In this document: positions 49,533-58,160 of the stretch, piece after piece
Layout: each line of letters starts with the position of its first letter
Numbering within the stretch: position 1 is the stretch's first letter
Position numbers and translations under genes: made by a program
Notes under the pieces: generated by a model
What the model was told of the DNA's origin: nothing
Databases searched by the model: none
What the model saw: only the letters and a program-made list of their open reading frames with translations
DNA from: Streptomyces sp. NBC_01298
Lineage (GTDB): Bacteria; Actinomycetota; Actinomycetes; Streptomycetales; Streptomycetaceae
Direction: 5' to 3'
DNA length: 64,000 nucleotides
Assembly (NCBI RefSeq): GCF_035978755.1
Contig: NZ_CP108414.1
Location: 2,480,001 to 2,544,000, forward strand

Positions 49533-50951
49533 ATGCGACGTGTCGTGAGAAGCCGCGCCGGTGGCCCGTACCGGCGTCGGCGCACCGTGTCCGCGCTCTC
49601 CGCGGCGGCGGCGTGCTGCTTCCTCTGCCTGATCTCCACGGCTCCTTCCGCGGCATCGGCGCCCCCGCCGGCGGACCCCGGTACCGGCGCCCCGTCCGGA
49701 TCCCCGAGCTCCCCGGCGTCCGCCGCACCGGCGGCGCCCGTCGCGGGTACGGGGCGGCCGTCCCCGGAAACAGGACCCGACGGGGGCGCCGTACGGGCGG
49801 CGGACGAGTCCGGGGAGGGCGCCACCGGAGCCGCCGCCTCGGAGCTCCCGGAGAGCGCGGACCTCGCGGTGTCGGGCATCCTGCGGCAGGCGGCGGCCGC
49901 CGGGCAGGACGACCCGGAGAGCCGGGAGGGCGTCGCCCCGGCGGGGCGGGAGACCTTCGACTACGTCGTGACGGTGACCAACCGGGGGCCGTCCACCGCC
50001 CGGCAGGTGCGCGTCACCGACCGGTTGCCGCCCTCCCTGGAGTTCGTCACGTCCCGCGACGGCTGCACCGCGAGCGGCCGGACCGCGGTGTGCGGGCCGT
50101 TGGCCACCCTGGCCGTGGGCGCCTCGCACGCGTGGGTGATCACCGTACGGCTCGCCGCCGGCTACCGCGGAGACGGTTCGGACATCGTCAACGAAGCGGT
50201 CGTGGACTCGGCCACCGCGGACCCGGACTCCCGGAACAACACCTCCTCCCTGACCGGCCTGGAGATCCCGCCCAGTGCGCGGACCGCGGACCTGTCGCTC
50301 CGGAAGACCGCGGTGCTCGCGAAGGGACGGGAGCACGTCAGGCCCGGCGAGAAGTTCACCTACCTGATCACGGTGCGCAACGAGGGCCCGGCGACGGCGC
50401 GGCAGCTCCAGGTCACCGACCTGTTGCCGCCCTCGCTGGCCCTGCTCTCCTCGCCCGACGACTGCGCGGTCGCGAAGGACGGGGAGCGGCTGGTGGTCTG
50501 TCCGCCGCTGGACCGCCTGGCCGCCGGCGAGAAGGCGGAGTACCGGATCACGGTGCGCGCCGTCACCGGGGACCGGGCGGCCCGGCCGCCGGACGGCCGG
50601 TGCACGCCCGTCGAGAACATCGCCCGCGTCACCTCGGCGAGCTTCGACCCCGACCTCTCGGACAACGCCAACCGGCCCGGAACCACGGGGCCGGGCGGCG
50701 GCCGGCTGTGCCTGGTGCCCGAAGGGCGCGGGGAGCATCACGACGGTCGTGGGGACGATGGGGACGGTCATCACGGCCGTGACGACCACCACGACGGGCG
50801 GGAGCAGCACGACGGCCGGGAGCAGCACGACGGCCGCGGCGACCTGGCCGACTCCGGTGCCGCGGTCCCGCCCTGGCTGCTGTGGACCTCTGCCGCGCTG
50901 GTGGCCGCGGGAGCGGCGCTGCGTACGGCGTTCCGGGTGCGGTGCCGGTGA
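49533..50951 (+). CDS. Secreted DUF11-repeat protein with LADSG-TM-basic C-terminus
   Basis: 472 residues. Arg-rich n-region and signal peptide (SALSAAAACCFLCLISTAPSAASA), Pro/Ala/Ser-rich spacer, then two DUF11 domains (about 120-245 and 255-385) with repeated ETFDYVVTVTNRGPSTARQVRVTDRLPPSL-type blocks. A His/Asp-rich hydrophilic stretch (HDGREQHDGRE) follows, then LADSG, one helix (PWLLWTSAALVAAGAALRTAF) and basic RVRCR. LADSG resembles the LAxTG motif of class E sortase substrates with Ser for Thr. Probably wall-attached or membrane-anchored adhesin/matrix protein. Confidence 0.78.
   Translation: MRRVVRSRAGGPYRRRRTVSALSAAAACCFLCLISTAPSAASAPPPADPGTGAPSGSPSSPASAAPAAPVAGTGRPSPETGPDGGAVRAADESGEGATGAAASELPESADLAVSGILRQAAAAGQDDPESREGVAPAGRETFDYVVTVTNRGPSTARQVRVTDRLPPSLEFVTSRDGCTASGRTAVCGPLATLAVGASHAWVITVRLAAGYRGDGSDIVNEAVVDSATADPDSRNNTSSLTGLEIPPSARTADLSLRKTAVLAKGREHVRPGEKFTYLITVRNEGPATARQLQVTDLLPPSLALLSSPDDCAVAKDGERLVVCPPLDRLAAGEKAEYRITVRAVTGDRAARPPDGRCTPVENIARVTSASFDPDLSDNANRPGTTGPGGGRLCLVPEGRGEHHDGRGDDGDGHHGRDDHHDGREQHDGREQHDGRGDLADSGAAVPPWLLWTSAALVAAGAALRTAFRVRCR
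50790..50840 (+). repeat. 18-bp tandem repeat encoding HDGREQ units
   Basis: Units CACGACGGNCGGGAGCAG at 50790-50807 and 50808-50825, with a partial third copy. In-frame within the DUF11 anchored protein, so copy number can vary without breaking the frame. Confidence 0.75.
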
Positions 50952-51031
50952 CCGGGGGTTCGCCGCGGCCCCCGCGGCGGACGGCCTCCGCAGGACCCAC
51001 CGCGGCGCGAGAAGACGAGGAACGTTCCGGT

Positions 51032-53161
51032 ATGACCATGCCCCGGAGTCCCCTGTGGCGCAGGGCCGCTGCCGCCTTGCTGTGCGCGGCGGCGCTGGTC
51101 CTGCCGGCGGCGCTCTCCACGCCCGCGACCGCGGCCCCGGACGCCGTGGCCGGGGCCGGTCCGGCCGGCGGCCCCCGGCCCCGCGCGCTGGCCTTCCCCG
51201 TCAACGAGAACTTCAACAGCTCCACCAACCTGGGCACTGCCAGCGGCAACGCGAGCTATCCCGATGGCGGCGGCTGGCTGCGGCTGACCTCCGCGAGCAC
51301 CAACCAGGCCGGCACCTGGAAGCTGAAGGACTCCTTCCCCTCCAGCCTCGGCATCCTCGTCGAGTTCAGCTACGCCAGCTATGGGGGAACCACCATCGAG
51401 AGCAAGCGCGGTGACGGGCTGTCGTTCTACCTGGCCGACGGCGCGGCGGCCGACGGGGTCGGCCCCTCCGGCGGGGCCCTCGGCTACGCCTGCACGGGCG
51501 CAGCGGACTCCTGCGCCACCTCGGGCGTACCGGGCGCGTACCTCGGCATCGGGCTCGACGAGTTCGGCAACTTCTCCTCCAGCGTCGTCGGCAACGGCGG
51601 ACCGGGCAACCAGCCCAACAAGATCGTGGTGCGCGGCGGAGGCAGCGCCAGGACGGGGTACCGCCACGCCACGTCCGCCGACGGACCGGGCAAGACCGTG
51701 GAGACGGGCAGCCGCGACAAGGAGCGCACGGTGCGCGTCTCCCTGCTGCCCAGCGGTACGAAGATGCTGCTGTCGGTGTGGTCCGACAGCGGCCCCGGCA
51801 CGGCCATGACCCAGCTGATCACCGACTTCGACGTCACGGGCATCAAGGACCAGCCGAAGCTCCCGGCCACCCTCAAGGTGGGGTTCTCCGGCAGCACCGG
51901 CGGTGCGACGAACGTGCACGAGATCGACACCCTGCGGATCAACGTGCCGGCCGACCTGACCCTCACGAAGACGGGCTCCCCGGCGACCGTGCCCGCCGGC
52001 GGCGGACCGGTGACCTACACCCTGGCCGTCTCCAACAGCCAGGCCAACGAGGTCACCGGAGCCACCGTGCGCGACACCGTGCCCGGACTGACCAACGTGA
52101 CCTGGACCTGCCGCGCGGGCACCGGAGGCACCTGCGGGCAGTCCTCCGGCAGCGGGAACGCCCTGAGCACCACGGCCGACTTCCAGCGCGGCGGCTCCGT
52201 CACCTACACGGTCACCGGTACGGCCCCGGCCCAGCCCGGCACCCTGTCCAACACCGCCACCGTGACCGCCCCGGCGGACCGTACGGACACCAATCCGGCG
52301 GACAACAGCTCCACGGCCGCGCCCACGGTGGTGACGGCGCGCGCCGACGTGGCCGCGGAGAAGGAGGGGGTCGGCTCCGGACCGGTGGTCCCGGGGCAGG
52401 AGTTCGCGTACCGCCTCACCGCGCGCAACCTGGGGCCCTCCCACACGAGCGCCGTCCAGCTCTCCGACACCCTTCCCGGGCCGCTGCGGTTCGTCTCCTC
52501 CGCCGACGGGTGCACGGCCTCGGGACAGCAGCTGTCCTGCCCGGTCCGCGATCAGCTGAACGCGGGGACGAGCACCTCGTGGACCGTACGCGTACGGCTG
52601 GACCCGGCCTATCAGGGGGACGGCTCGGACCTCGGTAACGTCGCGTCCGTCCGGCACGCCGTCACCGATCCGCAGCCCGCGAACGACACCAGCGCGGCCG
52701 CCGCCCCGCCGGGCGGGGTCGCGGCCGCCCAGGCCGGCCTCTCGCTGGTGAAGGCCGTCGAGGCCCGCTCCCCCGTGGCCCCCGGGGAGACCTTCACGTA
52801 CACGGTGACCGTACGCAACGACGGCCCGTCGGTGGCCCGGAAGGTCACGGTCGCCGACCCGCTGCCCGCGGCGCTCGCCTTCGTCTCCTCGGCCGGCGGC
52901 TGCACCGCCGCCGGCCGGGACGTCACCTGCGGTACGGCGGCGACGCTGGACCCGGGCGGGGTCCGGTCGTGGACCTTCACCGTGCGCCTGGACCCGGCGT
53001 ACACCGGGGACGGGACGGGCCTGGGGAACACCGCGACCGCCCGCGCGGACACGGCCGATCCGAACCCGCTCGACAACAGCGGCTCCGCCGGTGTGCCCGG
53101 CGGGCGGGTCCGCCCTCCGACCGCCGACATCGAGCTCGCGAAGCGCGCGACGGCGGGCTGA
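51032..53161 (+). CDS. Secreted protein: L-type-lectin-like domain plus DUF11 repeats
   Basis: 709 residues, ATG 51032. Signal peptide (LWRRAAAALLCAAALVLPAALSTPATAA). Residues about 50-310 resemble a legume/bacterial L-type lectin beta-sandwich: NENFNSSTNLGTA, GDGLSFYLADGAAADG, GAYLGIGLDEFGNFSS, then VGFSGSTGGATNVHEIDTLRI. DUF11-type domains follow (about 315-430, 435-570 and 575-695). The protein stops at PTADIELAKRATAG, the first strand of a further repeat, with no anchor. Probably an exported carbohydrate-binding matrix protein. 80 bases after the anchored DUF11 gene. Confidence 0.8.
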   Translation: MTMPRSPLWRRAAAALLCAAALVLPAALSTPATAAPDAVAGAGPAGGPRPRALAFPVNENFNSSTNLGTASGNASYPDGGGWLRLTSASTNQAGTWKLKDSFPSSLGILVEFSYASYGGTTIESKRGDGLSFYLADGAAADGVGPSGGALGYACTGAADSCATSGVPGAYLGIGLDEFGNFSSSVVGNGGPGNQPNKIVVRGGGSARTGYRHATSADGPGKTVETGSRDKERTVRVSLLPSGTKMLLSVWSDSGPGTAMTQLITDFDVTGIKDQPKLPATLKVGFSGSTGGATNVHEIDTLRINVPADLTLTKTGSPATVPAGGGPVTYTLAVSNSQANEVTGATVRDTVPGLTNVTWTCRAGTGGTCGQSSGSGNALSTTADFQRGGSVTYTVTGTAPAQPGTLSNTATVTAPADRTDTNPADNSSTAAPTVVTARADVAAEKEGVGSGPVVPGQEFAYRLTARNLGPSHTSAVQLSDTLPGPLRFVSSADGCTASGQQLSCPVRDQLNAGTSTSWTVRVRLDPAYQGDGSDLGNVASVRHAVTDPQPANDTSAAAAPPGGVAAAQAGLSLVKAVEARSPVAPGETFTYTVTVRNDGPSVARKVTVADPLPAALAFVSSAGGCTAAGRDVTCGTAATLDPGGVRSWTFTVRLDPAYTGDGTGLGNTATARADTADPNPLDNSGSAGVPGGRVRPPTADIELAKRATAG

Positions 53162-53248
53162 CGGGGCCGCCCCCCTGCCCGCCCTCCCCCAACTCCCGTA
53201 CAGCTCTCTCTGTACGGTCCCCTCCCGCACGAAACGGAACGATGCGCG

Positions 53249-55339
53249 ATGACGACGACACCCGGCCGGCGGTCGGCGGTGTGGGCCCTGGCCCCGCTGC
53301 TCAGCGCCGCGGCCCTGTGGGCCGGACCGGTCCCCGGGGCCGCCGCCCTGCCCGGCGGAGGGCCCAGGATCGAGGTGACGGCACAGCGGGCCAAGGCCCC
53401 CGGTGACCTGATCACCTACACGCTGACCGCGAGGAACAAGGGCCCGTCGGTGGCCCGGAAGGTCACCGCGACGGACAAGCTCCCCACCGGGATCTCCTTC
53501 GTGGGCTCCGCCGACGGCTGCACCGCCGTCGGGCAGACCGTCACGTGCGGGCCCGAACCGCAGCTTTCCGCCGGGGAGACCAAGAGCTGGAGCTTCCAGG
53601 CCCGGCTGAGCCCCTCCTACCAGGGCGACGGTTCCGACCTCGGCAACAGTGCCACGGGCAGCTCCGAGGCCACCGATCCCGACCCGGCCAACAACAAGCC
53701 GGATCCGGTGCTGCCGCCGGGGCCGTTCGATCCCGTGTCGGACTTGGCCACCGTCAAGACCCCGCTGGGCGCGGGGCCGACGGTGCCTGGCCAGGAGTAC
53801 GAGTACGAGGTCCGTACGACCAACAAGGGCCCCTCCGACGCGCGCAACGTCGTGGTGACCGACGCCCTGCCCGTCGGGCTGGACTTCGTGTCCTCCGCCG
53901 ACCCGTGCGCGGTGTCCGGACGGACCGTCACCTGCGGCCCGCTGGCCCGGCTCGTCCCCGGCGGTGAGGTGGTGTGGACCTTCAAGGTGAAGCTGGACGC
54001 CGCCTACTCCGGCGACGGCGGCGACCTGCGCAACACGGCGACCTCCGCCTCCGCGTCCAAGGATCCGGAGCCCGCCGACAACACCTCGCGCGCCGTGCTG
54101 CCGCCGGGCGGGGTCACCGCCCCGCAGGCCGACGTGTGGACGACCAAGCAGCCGGCCGACGACACCCCGGTCGCCCCCGGACAGACCTTCGAGTACGTGG
54201 TGAGCGCGACCAACGACGGCCCGTCCCGCGCACTGGGCACCACCGTCACCGACAAGCTGCCCGCGCAGCTCGCCTTCGTCTCCTCCCCCGACGGCTGCTC
54301 GGTCACCGACGGTACGGTCAGCTGCGGCCCGGTGGCCGTACTGGAGCCCTCGGGGTCCCGGACCTGGCGGTTCACCGTCCGCCTGGACAGCGACTACACC
54401 GGCAACGGATCCGACATCCGCAACACGGCGACCGCCACCTCGCGGACCAAGGACCCCAAGCCCGAGAACAACACGAGCAGCCCGGCGGGCCTGCCCGGCA
54501 GCACCGTCAACAAGCCGACCGCGGACCTGGAAGTGGTCAAGGAAGCGGTCGGCACCAAGCCCCCGGTGCCGGGCGAGACCTTCGACTACCGGATCCGGAT
54601 CACCAACAACGGCCCGTCGGCCGACGCCTTCAACGTCAAGCTCACCGACGCGCTGCCCGAGGGCCTCTCGTACGTGACCTCCTCCCCGGCCGGATGCACC
54701 GTCGCCGGACACCTGGTCTCGTGCAGGCGCACCAGCCCGCTCAGGGTCGGTGAGACGTTCGAGTACCTGCTCACCGTGAAGGTGGATCCCGCCTACGCGG
54801 GAGACGGCAGCGACCTGAAGAACACCGCCCAGGTGACGGCCGACAACATCGACCCGGCGAGCGGGAACGACAAGAGCACCGCGACCGTGCCCGGCGGGCA
54901 CGTCACGGATCCCGCGGCGGACCTCGCCCTCGCCAAGAAGGCCGTCCAGACCAGTCCCGTGGCCCCGGGCGAGACCTTCGACTACGCCCTGACCGTCACC
55001 AACAACGGCCCCTCCCAGGCCGAGCAGATCACGGTCTCCGACACGCTCCCGACCGCGCTGAGCTTCGTATCCGGCGACCCCGGCTGCACCTCGGGGCGGA
55101 CCGTCACCTGCGGCCCGCTGCCGCGGCTGGCGTCCGGGGCCTCGATGACCTGGGTGATCAAGGTGAAGCTGGACCCGGAGTACACCGGGAACGGCTCCGA
55201 CATCCGCAACACCGCGATCGTCGACTCCCTGACCCGCGACCCCAGGCCCGCGAACAACACGAGCGCGGCCGCCGGCCCGCCCGGCGGCACGGTCAAGGAC
55301 CCGACGGCCGACCTGGAGGTCGGCAAGACGACCCCCTGA
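53249..55339 (+). CDS. Secreted protein made of five DUF11 repeats
   Basis: 696 residues, ATG 53249. Signal peptide (AVWALAPLLSAAALWAGPVPGAAA), then five DUF11 domains of about 125-130 residues each. Each contains PG-x-T-F-x-Y-x-V-x-x-T-N-x-GPS, then V-T-D-x-LP, a Cys pair (DGC and TCGP) and N-x-GDGSD-x-x-NTA. The protein ends DPTADLEVGKTTP, the first strand of a sixth repeat. No lectin domain and no anchor. Ends at a very strong terminator that probably closes the three-gene DUF11 unit. Confidence 0.85.
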   Translation: MTTTPGRRSAVWALAPLLSAAALWAGPVPGAAALPGGGPRIEVTAQRAKAPGDLITYTLTARNKGPSVARKVTATDKLPTGISFVGSADGCTAVGQTVTCGPEPQLSAGETKSWSFQARLSPSYQGDGSDLGNSATGSSEATDPDPANNKPDPVLPPGPFDPVSDLATVKTPLGAGPTVPGQEYEYEVRTTNKGPSDARNVVVTDALPVGLDFVSSADPCAVSGRTVTCGPLARLVPGGEVVWTFKVKLDAAYSGDGGDLRNTATSASASKDPEPADNTSRAVLPPGGVTAPQADVWTTKQPADDTPVAPGQTFEYVVSATNDGPSRALGTTVTDKLPAQLAFVSSPDGCSVTDGTVSCGPVAVLEPSGSRTWRFTVRLDSDYTGNGSDIRNTATATSRTKDPKPENNTSSPAGLPGSTVNKPTADLEVVKEAVGTKPPVPGETFDYRIRITNNGPSADAFNVKLTDALPEGLSYVTSSPAGCTVAGHLVSCRRTSPLRVGETFEYLLTVKVDPAYAGDGSDLKNTAQVTADNIDPASGNDKSTATVPGGHVTDPAADLALAKKAVQTSPVAPGETFDYALTVTNNGPSQAEQITVSDTLPTALSFVSGDPGCTSGRTVTCGPLPRLASGASMTWVIKVKLDPEYTGNGSDIRNTAIVDSLTRDPRPANNTSAAAGPPGGTVKDPTADLEVGKTTP

Positions 55340-55352
55340 CCCCGCACCCCAC

Positions 55353-55389
55353 GGAAGGCCGGCAGGGCGCCCCGCCCTGCCGGCCTTCC
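55353..55389. terminator. Terminator of the DUF11 gene group
   Basis: A perfect 17-bp stem (55353-55369 with 55373-55389) and CCC loop, 13 bases after the stop codon. Confidence 0.92.
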
Positions 55390-55513
55390 GGCGTGCGCGC
55401 CCGCCCTGGAAACTCACCCGAATGGCCGCGCTCGAATGTCCCCCCGCTCCCCCGCCACCGACGCTGGGCGCAACGCAGGACCCACGGCGTCCCGCCCGAC
55501 GAAGGAGCCTCTC

Positions 55514-55957
55514 GTGGCACAGGCAACGCCCCCCAGCAGGGCCCCCAACAGCAGGTACACCGCCGACGAGAACCCGTGGGCGACGAGCGGCACCGTGTTC
55601 GCCGGCGTGCTGATGCTCGTCGAAGGCGTCCTCGGCATCCTGAAGGGGATCGTCGGCATCGCGGACGACGACGTCTACGCGCGCGTCGGCGACTACACCT
55701 TCAAGTTCGACGTCACGGCGTGGGGCTGGATCCACCTCGTCCTGGGCATCGTGCTCGTGGTCGTCGGCGCGGGCATCCTCAAGGGCGCGGCCTGGGCCAA
55801 GGTCACGGGTGTGGTGATCGTCGCCCTGGACATCATCCTCAACTTCCTGTGGCTGCCCTACACCCCGCTCTGGGGCCTCATCTCGATCGCCATCGGCGTC
55901 TTCATCATCTGGGCCCTGTGCACGGACAAGGGCACATCCCGCTCCACCACCTCCTGA
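55514..55957 (+). CDS. DUF7144-type four-helix membrane protein
   Basis: 147 residues; GTG 55514 after GAAGGAG. Polar N-terminus, then four helices: WATSGTVFAGVLMLVEGVLGILKGIVGIADDDVYA, WGWIHLVLGIVLVVVGAGIL, AKVTGVVIVALDIILNFLWLPYTPLWGLISIAIGVFIIWALC. The W-G-W-I-H motif in helix 2 is conserved in the family. Common in actinomycetes; function unknown. Confidence 0.82.
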   Translation: MAQATPPSRAPNSRYTADENPWATSGTVFAGVLMLVEGVLGILKGIVGIADDDVYARVGDYTFKFDVTAWGWIHLVLGIVLVVVGAGILKGAAWAKVTGVVIVALDIILNFLWLPYTPLWGLISIAIGVFIIWALCTDKGTSRSTTS

Positions 55958-56168
55958 ACGGCGCTCCGGGCGCCCCTCCCGCTCCGCGCACCGGCCACCG
56001 GCCGGGCGTGCGACACGGGAAGGGCGCCCCGGCGCGTTCACACCTCTGAGTGAGGCCGGCGCGGTTCACGTGGGGCGGGGGCGCGCCCCTGCCTAGGGTG
56101 ATCCCCGGTGGGCGGGCAGCCGCTCCGACCGGCGCGAATGGCGCGTCGACTCATGTACGGGAGCTTGT

Positions 56169-58124
56169 GTGGCGCAGCAGCACACGACGTCACTCCGGCT
56201 CCGCTTCCGGTACCGGTTCGACCATCTGGTCTCGGGCGGAACGGCCGCGCTGATCGGCTGGCTCGCCCTGGCCTGCCTGGCCGTCGTCGTCCCGGCGAGC
56301 ATGGTGCTCGTCTGGTCCGACCGGTCCGCTCCGACCACGCTGTCCGGCCGGCTCACCGCCGTGTGGGTCAGCGTCGGCCAGACCCTGAAGATCGGGGGCG
56401 CCGTCGGCTCCCCGCTCTACGTACTGGCCTCCGTGTCCCTCGCGCTGGTGGCGCTGCTCTTCGTGTCGACCCTGGTCAGTCTGATCACCACGGGGATCAA
56501 CCGGCGCATCATGGCGCTGCGCCTCGGGCACTCCACCGTGCTGGAGACCGGGCACACCGTCGTACTGGGCTGGTCGGACCAGGTCTTTCCGGTGATCGGG
56601 GAGCTGGTGGCCGCGAACGCGAACCAGCGCGGGTCCGCCATCGCCGTGCTCGCCCCGCAGGACAAGGTGTGGATGGAGGACGAGATCTCCACCCGCGTCG
56701 GCGACGGCGGCAGGACGCGGATCATCTGCCGCAGCGGGAGCACCACCGACCCCACCGAGCTGTGCCGGGTCAGTCCGCGCGGCGCGAAGGCGGTGCTGGT
56801 GCTGCCCCCCACCGGGGACGGCGGTGACGCCCACGTGGTGAAGACGCTCCTCGCCCTCGGCGCGGCCGTCCCCGGGTCCGGCGAGGGGCGAGCGGTGGTG
56901 GTGGCCGCCGTCCGCGACTCCCGCAACCACGTCACCGCCCGGCTCGCCGCCGGGCCCGCGGGGCACGTCCTGTGCGTGGACGACATCGTCGCCCGGCTGC
57001 TCGTCCAGACCGCCCGGCAGCCCGGTCTCTCCCTCGTCTACTCGGAGTTGCTGGACTTCGAGGGGGACGAGTTCTACCCGGTCGCCGCAGAGGGCCTCGC
57101 CGGGCGGACGTTCGGCGAGGCCCTGCTGTCGTTCGCCACGTCCTGCGCGGTCGGCCTGCTGCACGCCGACGGGAGCGTCACCCTCAACCCCGGCCAGGAG
57201 ACCCTGATCGGCCCGGCCGACCGGATCATCGTCATCTCCCGCGACGACGACACGGCCGTCCGGGAGGACGCGGCCTCCCTCGTCTCCCTCGTGGAGGAGG
57301 AGGCGATCGTGTCGGCCCGGCCCCGGCCCGCCCCGGCCGAGCGCCTCCTGCTGCTCGGCTGGAACCGCCGCGCCCCGCTCGTGATCGAGCAGCTGGACCA
57401 GTACGTGAGCCCGGGAACGACCCTGGACGTCGTGGCGCTCGGCGCGTACGCGGACACCCACGGCGCCCGGTCCGCCGCGGCCTCCCGGTCCCGCCTCGAC
57501 GTCTCCCTCCACACCGGCGACATCACCGACCCGCTCACCCTGGCCAAGCTGGACGTGCCCTCGTACGACGGCGTGATCGTGATCGGCGAGACGCATGTCC
57601 CGGCCGCGGCGGATCCGGAGGCGGGGCCGGGAGCGGGTACGGCGGCGGAGGCGGAGGCCGGGGCGGACGACAGGACGCTGGTGACCCTGCTGTACCTGCG
57701 GGCGGTCGGGGAGGCCGCGCAGCGGGAACTCGCCCTCACCACCGAGATGTCCGACGACGGCAACCGGCTCCTCGCACCCGCCCGGGAGGGAGCGGACTTC
57801 ATCGTGAGCGGCAGGCTGATCAGTCTGCTGATGACGCAGATCTCGGAGAGCCCGTATCTCGCCGAGGTCTTCGAGGAGTTGTTCACGGCGCGGGGCCACG
57901 AGTTCCACCTCAAGCCGGCCACGGACTACGTCCGGGCGGGCTCCGAGGTCTCCTTCGCCACGGCCGTGGAGTCGGCGCGGCGGCGCCGGGAATGCGCGGT
58001 CGGCTACCGGCTGCGCGCGCGGAGCGCCGCGGCCCCCGACCACGGGGTGCGGATCAACCCCGACAAGCGGCAGCGGATCCGGTTCTCCGAGGAGGACTGG
58101 CTGATCGTGCTCGCGGAGAGCTGA
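56169..58124 (+). CDS. CASTOR/POLLUX-related ion channel with TrkA/RCK domains
   Basis: 651 residues, GTG 56169. Two to three helices (TAALIGWLALACLAVVVPASMVLVW, LYVLASVSLALVALLFVSTLVSLI) with a pore-like segment between them. Two RCK-like cytoplasmic units follow: TVVLGWSDQVFPVIGELVAAN ... GPADRIIVISRDDD, and LLLGWNRRAPLVIEQLDQYV ... to the C-terminus. No canonical GYG selectivity filter is seen. Plant CASTOR/POLLUX conduct K+ or Ca2+; bacterial members are mostly uncharacterised. Confidence 0.82.
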   Translation: MAQQHTTSLRLRFRYRFDHLVSGGTAALIGWLALACLAVVVPASMVLVWSDRSAPTTLSGRLTAVWVSVGQTLKIGGAVGSPLYVLASVSLALVALLFVSTLVSLITTGINRRIMALRLGHSTVLETGHTVVLGWSDQVFPVIGELVAANANQRGSAIAVLAPQDKVWMEDEISTRVGDGGRTRIICRSGSTTDPTELCRVSPRGAKAVLVLPPTGDGGDAHVVKTLLALGAAVPGSGEGRAVVVAAVRDSRNHVTARLAAGPAGHVLCVDDIVARLLVQTARQPGLSLVYSELLDFEGDEFYPVAAEGLAGRTFGEALLSFATSCAVGLLHADGSVTLNPGQETLIGPADRIIVISRDDDTAVREDAASLVSLVEEEAIVSARPRPAPAERLLLLGWNRRAPLVIEQLDQYVSPGTTLDVVALGAYADTHGARSAAASRSRLDVSLHTGDITDPLTLAKLDVPSYDGVIVIGETHVPAAADPEAGPGAGTAAEAEAGADDRTLVTLLYLRAVGEAAQRELALTTEMSDDGNRLLAPAREGADFIVSGRLISLLMTQISESPYLAEVFEELFTARGHEFHLKPATDYVRAGSEVSFATAVESARRRRECAVGYRLRARSAAAPDHGVRINPDKRQRIRFSEEDWLIVLAES

Positions 58125-58151
58125 CGGCCGCCCGGGACAACCGGGCGGCCG
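58125..58151. terminator. Bidirectional terminator
   Basis: A perfect 11-bp stem (58125-58135 with 58141-58151), loop GACAA, starting directly after the stop of the channel gene and 10 bases from the convergent oxidase stop. Confidence 0.9.
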
Positions 58152-58160
58152 CGGCGCCGG

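Noticed and set aside
50771..56041. A 1756-codon open frame on the minus strand
   Set aside because: It runs antisense through the three DUF11 genes, is Gly/Arg/Asp-rich with no domain, and results from extreme G+C in codon position 3.
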